From Candidatus Mediterraneibacter pullistercoris (lineage in GTDB: Bacteria > Bacillota > Clostridia > Lachnospirales > Lachnospiraceae), in NCBI GenBank assembly GCA_019116885.1, contig DXAU01000017.1, forward strand, positions 1 to 64,000: a DNA stretch of 64,000 bases, given 5' to 3'. A program made the position numbers and the translations under genes. Numbering within the stretch: the stretch's first letter is position 1; every line of letters begins with the position of its first letter. A model generated the notes under the pieces. That model searched no databases, was not told where the DNA came from, and saw only the letters and a program-made list of their open reading frames with translations. Shown piece after piece: positions 8,238 to 17,621 of this stretch.

Positions 8238-9764
8238 CTACTCCTGCAGCGAGCGTTTCCTGGATATCATCACTTTTTCATCATAACAGGAAAAAATCTC
8301 CTCCACTTTTTCCTTGTCCTGTTTCGGAGTTATGAGACTCACCACCGGAACAACAACCAGCCCTGCCGCCATGGCAGCAGCTCCGGCATTGATGGGAGAT
8401 TCGATAAAACCAAGGAACATATTTGCAGTCGTGATTCCTACCCCTGCAATGAACCCGGCCCATACTCCTGCCCTTGTAACGCCTTTCCAGTAAAGTCCGT
8501 ACATAAAAGGAGCCAGGAACGCCCCTGCAAGCGCGCCCCAGGATATCCCCATAAGCTGAGCGATAAACGCAGGCGGATCAAGTGCGATAACAACTGATAC
8601 AGCCAGGAAAAATACAATCAGAAACTGCATAGTAACGATCTGTTTCTTCTCGCTCATATTCTTTACCACATTCTCCTTGATCAGATCCAGCGTCATCGTC
8701 GAACTGGAGGTCAGTACGAGAGAGGACAGCGTGGACATAGAAGCCGAAAGCACGAGCACTACCACGATTCCCACAAGGATATCCGGCAGGGCGGAGAGCA
8801 TGTGCGGAATGATGCTGTCGTACACGACTTTTCCCTCTGTATCATAGATTGCGGGACTGTCAAAGAGCCGGCTGAAGCCGCCGAGAAAATAGCATCCGCC
8901 TGAGACAACGACCGCGAACAGCGTGGATATCACAGTCCCTGTATTTATCGATTTCTCATCCTTTATCGCATAGAATTTTCCGATCATCTGGGGCAGTCCC
9001 CATGTTCCCAGAGAAGTCAGTATCACGACTCCGAGCAGGTTCAGGGGATCCGGCCCGAAAAATGAGGTGAACGCTCCTGGCTGTCCCTGTGTCAGAGCCA
9101 CGTCACTGGGTATCTGCGCCATCTCTGATACCGCGTTCATAAATCCGCCCCGGCCGCTCAGAACTGCCGCTATCACAGCTACAATTCCTGCCAGCATGAT
9201 GATCCCCTGGATGAAGTCGTTGATCGCCGTCGCCATATATCCGCCCAGTATCACATAAACTGCAGTAAACGCAGCCATTGCAATAACGCACCAGGAATAA
9301 GGGATATGGAACGCCATCTCAAAAAGTCTGGACAGCCCGTTATAGACAGAAGCTGTATAAGGAATAAGAAAGACAAAAACGATCACAGAAGCTGCAATCT
9401 TCAAAGTTTTACTGTCATACCTCTGGCCAAAGAAATCCGGCATTGTCTTTGATCCCAGATGCTGGGTCATGACCTTTGTCCTGCGCCCTAATACAACCCA
9501 TGCAAGAAGGCTTCCTATCACAGCGTTTCCTATCCCGATCCATGTACTCGCAATCCCGTATTTCCATCCGAACTGCCCGGCATATCCGACAAATACAACG
9601 GCAGAAAAATAGGAGGTTCCATAAGCAAATGCCGTCAGCCACGGCCCGACGGATCTGCCGCCCAGCACGAACCCGTCAACACTCGTGGCGTGTCTCCTTG
9701 AATAGATTCCCACACCTGCCATGACTGCAAAAAATATTACGAGCAGTATGATCTTAATCGCCAT
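8238..9764 (-). CDS. sodium:solute symporter (SSS family)
   Basis: Integral membrane carrier of 508 residues with about 13 hydrophobic segments. It belongs to the SSS superfamily that includes PutP and PanF: FVLGGRSVGPWLTAFAYGTSYFSA near residue 32 and the GGYMATAINDFIQGIIM helix near residue 175 are typical. The sequence alone does not fix the solute. The ATG follows GAGGAA. Transcription should start from its own promoter in the short gap after mgsA, where palindromes suggest a specific regulator. Confidence 0.9.
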   Translation of the reverse strand: MAIKIILLVIFFAVMAGVGIYSRRHATSVDGFVLGGRSVGPWLTAFAYGTSYFSAVVFVGYAGQFGWKYGIASTWIGIGNAVIGSLLAWVVLGRRTKVMTQHLGSKTMPDFFGQRYDSKTLKIAASVIVFVFLIPYTASVYNGLSRLFEMAFHIPYSWCVIAMAAFTAVYVILGGYMATAINDFIQGIIMLAGIVAVIAAVLSGRGGFMNAVSEMAQIPSDVALTQGQPGAFTSFFGPDPLNLLGVVILTSLGTWGLPQMIGKFYAIKDEKSINTGTVISTLFAVVVSGGCYFLGGFSRLFDSPAIYDTEGKVVYDSIIPHMLSALPDILVGIVVVLVLSASMSTLSSLVLTSSSTMTLDLIKENVVKNMSEKKQIVTMQFLIVFFLAVSVVIALDPPAFIAQLMGISWGALAGAFLAPFMYGLYWKGVTRAGVWAGFIAGVGITTANMFLGFIESPINAGAAAMAAGLVVVPVVSLITPKQDKEKVEEIFSCYDEKVMISRKRSLQE

Positions 9765-9811
9765 CTCTCATTCCTCATCTTTCCTGTTCTTTTTAATATT
9801 TATCACTCACA

Positions 9812-9896
9812 TTAAAGCGTTGCGCTTTAAAGTTCTACACATTAACGCAATAAAGTACTCTGGTATAGAATAACACGGGCACTCAGCCCGTGTCAA
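9812..9896 (-). promoter_or_regulatory. symporter promoter with palindromic operator-like sites
   Basis: TTGACA (9896-9891), an 18-base spacer, and TATTCT (9872-9867). The spacer holds a perfect inverted repeat, ACACGGGC-n5-GCCCGTGT (9873-9893), overlapping the -35. A second perfect inverted repeat, TTAAAGCG-TTG-CGCTTTAA (9812-9830), is in the 5' leader. An 11-base near-repeat, GCGTTAATGTG/GCTTTAATGTG, also occurs there. The cognate regulator is not in the window. Confidence 0.6.
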
Positions 9897-9915
9897 TCCT
9901 GAAGTTTAGAACGAA

Positions 9916-10395
9916 CTATTTCATCTGTTCCACACGATCCTGTATCGTTTTGTTAAAGTTCTCAATCTTTCTGCTGTAAGTCTCTTCCATGTATCTGGAA
10001 TGAAGCATGAAATCCGCCGTGGCAAGATTATTGGCGATCGGAATATCATATACTACTGCAATGCGCAGAAGTGCCTTTACATCAGGGTCATGGGGCTGTG
10101 CCTCGAGCGGATCCCACAGAAAGATCATAAAATCAATCTGTCCTTCTACGATCTTCGCCCCGATCTGCTGGTCTCCTCCAAGCGGACCGCTGCAGTATCC
10201 CTTTACCGGCAGTCCTGTCCGCTCCGCTATCAGGCGCGCCGTCGTCCCGGTGCCGCAGAGAAAATGTCCCTTTAGTATCTCTTTATTTCTGTCGCACCAA
10301 TCTACGAGCTCTTTTTTCTTTCCGTCATGAGCTACCAGCGCAATATGCTTTGTTTTGTCGATCTCCACTGTCACATAATTATCATTGAGCATCAT
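9916..10395 (-). CDS. mgsA: methylglyoxal synthase
   Basis: Converts dihydroxyacetone phosphate to methylglyoxal and phosphate, a bypass of lower glycolysis used when phosphate is scarce or sugar phosphates accumulate. The protein is 159 residues, the normal size. Diagnostic stretches are HDGKKKELVDW (residues 23-33), the phosphate-binding GTGTTA (48-53) and SGPLGGDQQIGA (69-80) with the catalytic Asp75. The start ATG at 10395 has an AGGAGG seven bases upstream. It lies 52 bases behind the ABC permease gene and could be read through from it. Confidence 0.96.
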   Translation of the reverse strand: MMLNDNYVTVEIDKTKHIALVAHDGKKKELVDWCDRNKEILKGHFLCGTGTTARLIAERTGLPVKGYCSGPLGGDQQIGAKIVEGQIDFMIFLWDPLEAQPHDPDVKALLRIAVVYDIPIANNLATADFMLHSRYMEETYSRKIENFNKTIQDRVEQMK

Positions 10396-10447
10396 TCATT
10401 ACCTCCTGTAAGTCATATCTGCCTTTATACAGAAATACCGGACATTG

Positions 10448-12025
10448 TCAGACCATCTGCTCCATAGTGTCAAACCTCAGAGACGCCAGGACTGCCATTG
10501 CCGCTGTAACCATGATACTATAGATCAGCACGATTGGGAAGATGAAATCCACATTCACAAATATGCCTGCAAGGACAGCCGCCGCTGCTCCCAGTCCGAG
10601 CAGCGCCATCTGAATGAACATTCTGATTACATTCTGCCCGGTCTTTCCAAACACTTCGCCCACCAGGCACTGAGCAATGACCGCAGTGTACAGCCGGTCT
10701 GCCTGGATTACTGTATAGATGAGAATACAGTATATGATCTCCACAGGACTCACATGCAGGAAAATACCGGTCGGAATACATATAATGCTGCCATTCACAA
10801 ATGCCTTGATGTGTTCCATAAGCGTCGCATACCACATCTTCCGGATCGGGCTGTCCGGCAGGAGAAAGAGATAGGGGCTCTTAAGCTCTTTCTCCCACTT
10901 TCCAAGATATCCGCTCATCACAAGGGAGATATACGCCACAACGCCCATTAGGAGAAAACCGCCCGCCGCCGGATCCGCTATCTCATCGCTGAGTCCGTAG
11001 GAAAATGCGACTGCGAGAACAATACAGATAACCGTCATCTTGTCAAAGAAGAAGAATCTCTCTTTCTTATACTCGAGCAGTTGCCTGTAGAAGATGGCTC
11101 TGGCCCCTTTGCCGCCGATCGTATGGCTGACGCGGCGGAACTTCCGTTTTTTTCCGCCGACGCCAAAAACCATCTCACCGTTTTTCTGACGCTTTTTCAG
11201 CTCTGCATAATCATCTGCAAACTTTGCAGCTTCCTCATAATATCCGCCGTCGCACTTCATGCGCGCTGCTCCTGCAACGGAAAGGAGAACCATAAGCAGA
11301 TACAGTACAGTGCAGATGATATTAAGCGTCGTCGGTCCAAGGACGATCAGCCGGTACGCCGCGATCTGCCATCCGATCACCGGGATCATCTGAAGCGCCG
11401 GAGCATCTATGAGTGCCCGGGCGCTCTCCAGAGACAGTCCGTTGTTTCGGAAATACAGTATCACTCCCAAAGTAAATGCAATGAGAAATATTTTGATAAA
11501 GAGACGAATCCCGTTCATCAGCTTCTGCGGAAGATGGTCGTTTGTGTAAAGGAATAGAATAACCGCCGCCTCAAAAGCAATCTCAACCACGCATCCCGTC
11601 AGAAAGAGCAGGACGACCTTTGCAAATGAGATCTGAAAGACCGTGAATCCGCCGATCGCCAGAACAATCCAGATAACTGCGGATATCAGGTAGTTCATCC
11701 ACGCGCTGTTGAGCAGTACTGCTTTCGGGCTTAACGGCGCCGGAAAAACAAAATGGGCATGGGCCGGCCTGAAAATGATCCCTTTCCTTGAGGAATAACT
11801 CATAAAATTTCCAAGCGTCATATAGATGCTCCAGAGCGTCAATATGACAATGAGCCCGTACGCTGAATCAAACTTCACAGTGACCGCGAGAGACCCGAGC
11901 GTGACGATAATAAAGATCCCGTAGACAATGCCGAAAATAAGCGCTATGAGTGTGGACGGCTTTTTCACCGCCCGCTTCATGTTGTTGATAAAACTCCGTT
12001 TCGTAAGATAGATCAGCGCCTTCAT
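10448..12025 (-). CDS. ABC exporter permease
   Basis: Membrane subunit of 525 residues with about 12 hydrophobic segments in two groups, split by a charged stretch near residues 265-310. It resembles the large single-gene permeases annotated as putative ABC exporters in Clostridia. It overlaps the ATPase gene by four bases (ATGA), so the two are translationally coupled and probably form one exporter. No substrate can be named. Confidence 0.85.
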   Translation of the reverse strand: MKALIYLTKRSFINNMKRAVKKPSTLIALIFGIVYGIFIIVTLGSLAVTVKFDSAYGLIVILTLWSIYMTLGNFMSYSSRKGIIFRPAHAHFVFPAPLSPKAVLLNSAWMNYLISAVIWIVLAIGGFTVFQISFAKVVLLFLTGCVVEIAFEAAVILFLYTNDHLPQKLMNGIRLFIKIFLIAFTLGVILYFRNNGLSLESARALIDAPALQMIPVIGWQIAAYRLIVLGPTTLNIICTVLYLLMVLLSVAGAARMKCDGGYYEEAAKFADDYAELKKRQKNGEMVFGVGGKKRKFRRVSHTIGGKGARAIFYRQLLEYKKERFFFFDKMTVICIVLAVAFSYGLSDEIADPAAGGFLLMGVVAYISLVMSGYLGKWEKELKSPYLFLLPDSPIRKMWYATLMEHIKAFVNGSIICIPTGIFLHVSPVEIIYCILIYTVIQADRLYTAVIAQCLVGEVFGKTGQNVIRMFIQMALLGLGAAAAVLAGIFVNVDFIFPIVLIYSIMVTAAMAVLASLRFDTMEQMV

Positions 12026-12720
12026 TCTTCTTCACCGCCTGTCATCGCAAAGAACAGATCGTCAAGATCCCGTCCTCTGGCATCTTCTCTTGTATATGAG
12101 CCTTTGATATGTCCTTTTTCCATCACGAACATGATATCCCACAGGTCTTCTACCATCTCGAGCATATGCGTGCTTATAAGGACGGTGACGCCCTGGTTTC
12201 TCAGCTTCTGCACAACTTCCTTCAGTGTCTTGATTGCCGCCGGATCAAGCCCCACCATGGGCTCATCCAGGAGTATGACTTTTGGTTTCACTGACAGGGC
12301 GCAGCAGATGCTCACTTTCTGCATCATTCCCTTCGAGAGCTCATTGCCAAGCTTATCCTGCTTGTCTTCCATCTCGAACTCTTTTAAGATCTCCTCCACT
12401 TCGTCGTCTGTGATATCACTGTTGTATGCCATGCGGATATAGTCTACATGCTCCCGCACCGTCAGGGCGTCGAACATAGTCGGTATCTCAGGCACATAGG
12501 CGAAGACTCTCTTCGCCTCAGTCGTACGCGCCGGAAGCCCCTGGATGCGTATCATCCCTTTATATCTCAGAAGCCCGGCAATGCTCTTGATGATCGTAGA
12601 CTTTCCGGCTCCGTTTGGTCCAAGGAGTATTCCTGCCTGCCCGTCCGGAACAGTAAAACTTACATTATCCACCGCAAGATTATTGCCATAGGATTTGCTC
12701 AGCCCTTCTATCTCTAACAT
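12022..12720 (-). CDS. ABC exporter ATPase
   Basis: Nucleotide-binding subunit of 232 residues. Walker A is GPNGAGKST (34-42), the signature is LSKGMMQKV and Walker B is VILLDEPMVGLDP, with the H-loop histidine in LISTHMLE. I set the start at ATG 12720, which has AGGAGG close upstream and gives a standard N-terminus. The open frame to 12852 adds 44 residues with no ABC character. It forms a unit with the downstream permease. Confidence 0.94.
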   Translation of the reverse strand: MLEIEGLSKSYGNNLAVDNVSFTVPDGQAGILLGPNGAGKSTIIKSIAGLLRYKGMIRIQGLPARTTEAKRVFAYVPEIPTMFDALTVREHVDYIRMAYNSDITDDEVEEILKEFEMEDKQDKLGNELSKGMMQKVSICCALSVKPKVILLDEPMVGLDPAAIKTLKEVVQKLRNQGVTVLISTHMLEMVEDLWDIMFVMEKGHIKGSYTREDARGRDLDDLFFAMTGGEEE

Positions 12721-12849
12721 AACGCCTCCTGTCCGCGGTACTTTTTCCGTCCCCTGTCCATGGCTGAAAGCGAGATACGCTGTGTACACAGCGTCAGATC
12801 TGTATTTCATACATGCCATGCCGGAGAATGATCGCAAAAAATCCCGCAT

Positions 12850-12901
12850 CATTGTATTAGTAATTTAATACAATGATACGAGACTTGCAGGTGATTGTCA
12901 A
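12850..12901 (-). promoter_or_regulatory. ABC exporter promoter overlapped by a palindrome
   Basis: TTGACA (12901-12896), a 17-base spacer, and TATCAT (12878-12873) make a near-perfect sigma-A promoter. A 10-6-10 inverted repeat, CATTGTATTA-GTAATT-TAATACAATG (12850-12875), begins inside the -10 and covers the start point, the position of a repressor operator. GntR-family YtrA-type regulators often control such exporters, but no regulator gene is adjacent. Confidence 0.75.
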
Positions 12902-12912
12902 TGCAATTCTTG

Positions 12913-13776
12913 TTAAATATCGTAAAATTTCATGAGCGCCTGCGTGCCGAGATCTCCGCATCCTTCCGCTTCCAGCTCCTCGCAGTTTGCCAGCACCTGG
13001 CTGAGCACGACCAGGTCCAGACCGCTCCTGTTCGCCTCTATGAGCGCCAGTTTCATATCTTTTATGAAGTGCTTCATAAAAAATCCCGGAGCGTAATCGT
13101 CCGCGATGATCTTGGGCGCAAAAGTGTCAAACTGTCTGCTTCCTGCCGCCCCCGAAGCCACCGACTGGATAAAGGTATCCATATCGAGCCCTTTTTTCTT
13201 TGCATAGGCAAGAGCCTCGCACACCCCGGAAAGAGCTCCGGCGATCATGATCTGGTTCGCCATCTTGCAGTGCTGTCCGCACCCTGCCTTTCCCTCATAG
13301 TTGATATTCTCTCCCATTGCCTCAAACAATTCATGACAGGCGTCATAATCTTCCCTGTCTCCTCCGACGAGAATAGAAAGGGTCCCTGCCTTTGCCCCTG
13401 CATCTCCGCCTGTGACAGGAGCGTCCAGAACGTGAAAACCTCTCTTTCGCCCTTCTGTGTACAGCTTTTCCGCAATCTGGGGACTTGTCGTCGTCATATC
13501 GATGAGATATGCACCCTTTTCTGCGCTGTCCAGTATATTCCCGCTGTCAAAATACACTTCCTCTACATCTTTCGGGAAACCGACAATCGTGATAACAGCG
13601 CCACATCCTTTCACACATTCCCCGATGGACCCGTGGAAAATGGCGCCTTCACTTATTACATCCCCGGCTTTTTCCTTTGTGCGGGCATAGATGTGAACCT
13701 CATATCCTGCTTTCATGAGATTGCGCACCATGGACTTGCCCATGATGCCGACTCCTATAAATCCGATCTTCTTCAT
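12913..13776 (-). CDS. NAD(P)-dependent beta-hydroxyacid dehydrogenase (GarR/HIBADH type)
   Basis: 287-residue member of the 3-hydroxyisobutyrate / tartronate-semialdehyde reductase family. The Rossmann motif GFIGVGIMG is at residues 5-13, the substrate-site motif DAPVTGGDAGA at 118-128, and the catalytic lysine is Lys171 in CGQHCKMANQ. The natural substrate cannot be read from sequence. The start has CAGGAGAG upstream. It follows the hexapeptide-protein gene by 14 bases and is likely the last gene of a run with topB and galM. Confidence 0.88.
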   Translation of the reverse strand: MKKIGFIGVGIMGKSMVRNLMKAGYEVHIYARTKEKAGDVISEGAIFHGSIGECVKGCGAVITIVGFPKDVEEVYFDSGNILDSAEKGAYLIDMTTTSPQIAEKLYTEGRKRGFHVLDAPVTGGDAGAKAGTLSILVGGDREDYDACHELFEAMGENINYEGKAGCGQHCKMANQIMIAGALSGVCEALAYAKKKGLDMDTFIQSVASGAAGSRQFDTFAPKIIADDYAPGFFMKHFIKDMKLALIEANRSGLDLVVLSQVLANCEELEAEGCGDLGTQALMKFYDI

Positions 13777-13790
13777 GGTATCTCTCCTGT

Positions 13791-14462
13791 TTACCCTTCT
13801 CTCTTCTCCACTACTTCGCCCTGCTTCTTATAGATGCTGTTCCCCGGCACATACCCTCTCACAGAAGACAGAGGATAGATATTGCTGTGGCTGCCTATGA
13901 CAGTGCCCGGATTGAGCACGCTTCCGCAGCCAACCTCTACCTCGTCTCCAAGCATGGCTCCAAACTTCTTCATGCCAGTCTCGATATTTCCGTCAGGCGT
14001 CTTTACAACGACCAGCTTTTTGTCTGATTTTACATTGGATGTAATAGAACCCGCTCCCATGTGGGACTTGAATCCAAGGATGGAGTCTCCGACATAATTA
14101 TAGTGCGGAACCTGTACTTTATTGAACAATATGACGTTTTTAAGCTCTGTAGAGTTCCCCACAACAGCGCCTTCGCCCACAATGGCGTTTCCTCTGATGA
14201 ACGCGCAGTGGCGCACCTCAGCGTCTTTTCCAATGATGGCAGGGCCGTTAATAAAAGCAGTCGGAGCCACCTTTGCCGATTTTGCAACCCAGACATTTTC
14301 TCCCCGTCTCTCATACTCTTCCTCGTCAAGCGTATTTCCCAGTTCCACGATAAACGCGCTGATCTTCGGCAGCACTTCCCACGGATAGGTCACTCCTTCA
14401 AAAATATCTCCTGCAATCGTCTCCTCAAGTGTATAGAGTTCTTTTACCGTCAATGCTTCCAT
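13791..14462 (-). CDS. left-handed beta-helix (hexapeptide) transferase, GlmU C-domain-like
   Basis: 223 residues. After an ~55-residue N-terminal helical part, imperfect hexapeptide repeats (I/V-G-x-x-A type: AFINGPAIIGKDAEV, GNAIVGEGAVVGNST, GSVLNPGTVIGSHSN) build a left-handed beta-helix. The section NYVGDSILGFKSHMGAGSITSN resembles the acetyltransferase half of GlmU, but no uridylyltransferase half is present. It probably acts on a sugar nucleotide or similar small molecule. The exact reaction is unknown. Confidence 0.8.
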   Translation of the reverse strand: MEALTVKELYTLEETIAGDIFEGVTYPWEVLPKISAFIVELGNTLDEEEYERRGENVWVAKSAKVAPTAFINGPAIIGKDAEVRHCAFIRGNAIVGEGAVVGNSTELKNVILFNKVQVPHYNYVGDSILGFKSHMGAGSITSNVKSDKKLVVVKTPDGNIETGMKKFGAMLGDEVEVGCGSVLNPGTVIGSHSNIYPLSSVRGYVPGNSIYKKQGEVVEKREG

Positions 14463-14485
14463 TTATAGTTCTCCCTTTCCGCCGG

Positions 14486-16510
14486 TCACCGGCTCTTTTT
14501 ATAAAAACCTGCCGCTTTGTCATAGCAGGCCCTTAACTGATATTCATTGTTCAGTCCTTTAACGCCGACTGTCCTTTTTGTGATGAAGTCATCCAGCTTC
14601 TTCATGTATTCATCCGGAGTAATGCTTCCCTCCGCCACATAGGTGAGTCCTTTTTCCCAGCTCGCTGTAAGCTCAGGATTCAGAAGGGAGCGGATGGAGT
14701 TATCCACCACATCATATACCATCTCCCCCTGGAGCGCCGGGGTGATGATCTGTGTCTTTTTATTCAGCCTGAGATATTTTATGTGGATGAGCTTCTTTAA
14801 TATCTCGGCTCTCGTAGCGCTCGTGCCGATACCGCTGCCTTTTATCTGGGCGCGCAGTTCCTCGTCCTCGATAAGCTGTCCTGCGTTCTCCATCGCAAGG
14901 ATGATGGAACCTGAGTTATACCTCTTCGGCGGTGATGTCTCGCCCTCTTTGATTTCCAGAGATTTTACCGGCAGCACTGTGCCTTTTTTCATCGTATTTA
15001 TTACCTCGAACAGCTCCGTATCAAGGGACTGGTCTTCAGACTGCCCCTTTTCCAGCCGTTTTGCCTGGGGGATTCCCGCCACTTTCAGATACCCCTCTTC
15101 CGCCAGTACCTTAAAGTTTGAGAAAAAGCTCTCTTTGCGCATCCTGGACACGACGGATACTTTCTGATATACGGCCGGAGGATAGAAAATGCTTAAGAAT
15201 CTTCTCACGATTAAATCATATACTTTCCGGGAAGTCTCCGAAACCAATCTCAGGGCGGAAAGCCCCTGCCCTGTCGGTATGACCGCATAGTGGTCCGTGA
15301 TCTGCTTATCGTTGACATATCTCGTCTTCGCCAGATTCTTGTAACTTCCGAATTCCTGGATATCCTTAAGGTACGGAAGAGCCGCCTCATATTTTGACAG
15401 GCCTTTAAGGTTGCGGCCAATCTCTTTTGCAACCGCACCTGAGAGGACTCTGGCATCCGTTCTTGGATAAGTTACAAGTTTTTTCTCGTATAATTCCTGG
15501 ACGATGCGCAGCGTCTCATCAGGGCTGATCTTAAACCGTTTCGAGCAGTCGTTCTGGAGCTCTGCAAGGTTGTACAGAAGCGGCGGATTCTTCTTCTCTT
15601 TCTTCTTCTGAACCGACTCCACGACACAGGACAGAGGTTCTTCCTCCGACAGGTAAGCGATCAGTTCCTGCGCCTTCTCTCTCTCTTTAAATCCGTTCTC
15701 TTTATAAAGGTCTCTGGAGAAGATGAGTTCGCCGTTCTCTTTGACTTCTGCATACCGGGAGCCTTTTGCCGCTCTCCACTCACCCTCAAATGTCCTGCCC
15801 GACGCATCCACAGTACTCACTACACGGTAGAACGGAGTCTTGACAAACTCCCGGATCTCACGCTCCCGCCTGACTACCATGCCGAGCACGCACGTCATGA
15901 CGCGTCCGACAGAGATGACGGCATATTTCGTCTTCAGATATCCGGAAATACTGTTTCCATATTTCAGAGTGAGCAGACGGGAAAAGTTGATCCCCATAAG
16001 ATAATCTTCCTTGGCACGCAGGTACGCAGAGGCGCTTAAATTGTCATACTCTGAGAGGTCTTTTGCCTCGCGTATCCCGCGCAGTATCTCCTCCTCTGTC
16101 TGAGAATCAATCCATACCCTGCGCCGCTTCTTTCCGGTCACATGAGCCTCCTGCTCCACAAGGCGGTAGATATACTCTCCCTCACGTCCGGAGTCCGTAC
16201 ACACATAGATCGTGTCCACATCTTTCCTGTTCAGGATGCCGCTCACGATGCCAAACTGTTTCGACGCTGACGGTATGATTTCATATTTGAATTCATCCGG
16301 TATAAACGGAAGCGTCTGAAGGCTCCACTTTTTAAGGGCGGGGTCATATTCCTCCGGATAGCTCATTGTCACGAGATGGCCGACGCACCATGTAATGATC
16401 GCCTCGTCCGATTCGAGATATCCGTCTCCCCGCCGTGTCTGTAATTTTAATGCTTTCGCGAATTCCTGCGCCACGCTCGGCTTCTCCGCGATATAAACTG
16501 TTTTTCCCAT
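14486..16510 (-). CDS. topB: DNA topoisomerase III (type IA)
   Basis: Relaxes and decatenates DNA by single-strand passage. The 674-residue protein opens with a Toprim domain (KTVYIAEKPSVAQEFAKAL, with an acidic D-S-GREGE site near residue 105) and carries the catalytic tyrosine Tyr348 in LVTYPRTDA. It stops soon after the core, without C-terminal CxxC zinc fingers, so this is the short TopB form. It is sandwiched between carbohydrate genes, an uncommon setting. Plasmid-type TopB paralogues also exist, but no conjugation genes are nearby. Confidence 0.93.
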   Translation of the reverse strand: MGKTVYIAEKPSVAQEFAKALKLQTRRGDGYLESDEAIITWCVGHLVTMSYPEEYDPALKKWSLQTLPFIPDEFKYEIIPSASKQFGIVSGILNRKDVDTIYVCTDSGREGEYIYRLVEQEAHVTGKKRRRVWIDSQTEEEILRGIREAKDLSEYDNLSASAYLRAKEDYLMGINFSRLLTLKYGNSISGYLKTKYAVISVGRVMTCVLGMVVRREREIREFVKTPFYRVVSTVDASGRTFEGEWRAAKGSRYAEVKENGELIFSRDLYKENGFKEREKAQELIAYLSEEEPLSCVVESVQKKKEKKNPPLLYNLAELQNDCSKRFKISPDETLRIVQELYEKKLVTYPRTDARVLSGAVAKEIGRNLKGLSKYEAALPYLKDIQEFGSYKNLAKTRYVNDKQITDHYAVIPTGQGLSALRLVSETSRKVYDLIVRRFLSIFYPPAVYQKVSVVSRMRKESFFSNFKVLAEEGYLKVAGIPQAKRLEKGQSEDQSLDTELFEVINTMKKGTVLPVKSLEIKEGETSPPKRYNSGSIILAMENAGQLIEDEELRAQIKGSGIGTSATRAEILKKLIHIKYLRLNKKTQIITPALQGEMVYDVVDNSIRSLLNPELTASWEKGLTYVAEGSITPDEYMKKLDDFITKRTVGVKGLNNEYQLRACYDKAAGFYKKSR

Positions 16511-16540
16511 AGAAGTCTGGTCTGTTCCTGCCTGCTGTCT

Positions 16541-17590
16541 TTATTTATCTGTCAGAAAACGATATGCAGTCCTTGTGTCATATTTCTCACCTTTTCTGCA
16601 GACCGGTCCCGGGAAATTATCATGATGGACAGCGTCCGGGTAATACTGTGTCTCAAAGCACACAGCGCTTCTCTTTATGTAAGATGCCCCGTCCTTTCCC
16701 GGCTCATTGTCGAGGAAATTAGCGGTGTACATCTGTATGCCCGGCAGGTCTGTATACACTTCCATCTTTATCCCGCTCTTATCTGACTCTGCTTCTGCCA
16801 CTTTATCAAATCTGCCGCCATTTTTCAATACCCAGTTGTGGTCGTACCCGCCCCCGAACTGAAGCGGCTCATAGTCGGCATCGATCTCCTCGCCCAGCAG
16901 TTTTCCGGCACGGAAATCCATCGGAGTCCCCTCAACGCTTCTGATCTCTCCAGTCGGGATGGACTGTTCATCCGCGGGGGTAAACTCTTCCGCATAAAGC
17001 GTTACTTTGTGGCCGAGCACTGTCCCGCTGTCATGCCCGTTTAAGTTAAAGTAACTGTGATTCGTCATGTTGATGATGGTATCCTGGTCCGGGACTGCCT
17101 CATAGTGAATGTTCAGCGTATTCTCATCGTCCAGTTCATAAGTCACATGCATGTCGAGAGCTCCCGGATATCCCTGGTCTCCGTCCGGACTGTGGAGCAG
17201 GAAAGTGATCTTATCTTCCGAGCGGTTCTCCACTTCCCATATCCTTTTCTGATAGTAGTTGTATCCGCTGTGGAGATTGTTCCCATTGTCGTTTTTGTCC
17301 AGGTCGTACTTCACACCGCTGATCTCTATCTGGGCTCCGCCGATGCGGTTTGCGTTCCGCCCTACTGTAGCTCCGAATCCGCCGTCTCCGCGCTCATATC
17401 CTGCAGCGTCGTCATAACCGTGCACCACATCGATGAGTTTCCCGTTCCTGTCCGGAACGAACAGACGGACCAGCGTCGCGCCAAAGTCTGAGATGTATGC
17501 TTTCATTCCGTTTTTGTTCTCCAGCATATACAGATGTGCCTCTCTGCCGTCTTTTGCCTTTCCAAATCCTGTTACTGTCTCACCTTTCAT
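16541..17590 (-). CDS. galM: aldose 1-epimerase (galactose mutarotase)
   Basis: Interconverts alpha and beta anomers of hexoses, feeding the Leloir pathway. 349 residues, standard length. The motif GRNANRIGGA lies near residue 78, the catalytic His in TNHSYFNLNGHDSG near residue 178, and the general-base Glu in CFETQYYPDAVHH near the C-terminus. The ATG has GGAGG upstream, and a promoter lies 40 bases further. It is the first gene of the galM-topB-hexapeptide-dehydrogenase run (gaps 30, 23 and 14 bases). Confidence 0.95.
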   Translation of the reverse strand: MKGETVTGFGKAKDGREAHLYMLENKNGMKAYISDFGATLVRLFVPDRNGKLIDVVHGYDDAAGYERGDGGFGATVGRNANRIGGAQIEISGVKYDLDKNDNGNNLHSGYNYYQKRIWEVENRSEDKITFLLHSPDGDQGYPGALDMHVTYELDDENTLNIHYEAVPDQDTIINMTNHSYFNLNGHDSGTVLGHKVTLYAEEFTPADEQSIPTGEIRSVEGTPMDFRAGKLLGEEIDADYEPLQFGGGYDHNWVLKNGGRFDKVAEAESDKSGIKMEVYTDLPGIQMYTANFLDNEPGKDGASYIKRSAVCFETQYYPDAVHHDNFPGPVCRKGEKYDTRTAYRFLTDK

Positions 17591-17621
17591 CTTAATATCC
17601 TCCTGTCTGATAACTTCTTTT

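Noticed and set aside
9873-9893. Hairpin read as an mgsA terminator
   Set aside because: No T run follows, and the palindrome fits exactly in the 18-base spacer of TTGACA/TATTCT. I favour an operator.
12721-12852. N-terminal extension of the ABC exporter ATPase
   Set aside because: It starts at the palindrome and -10 region, has no ribosome binding site and no ABC-like residues. ATG 12720 has AGGAGG.
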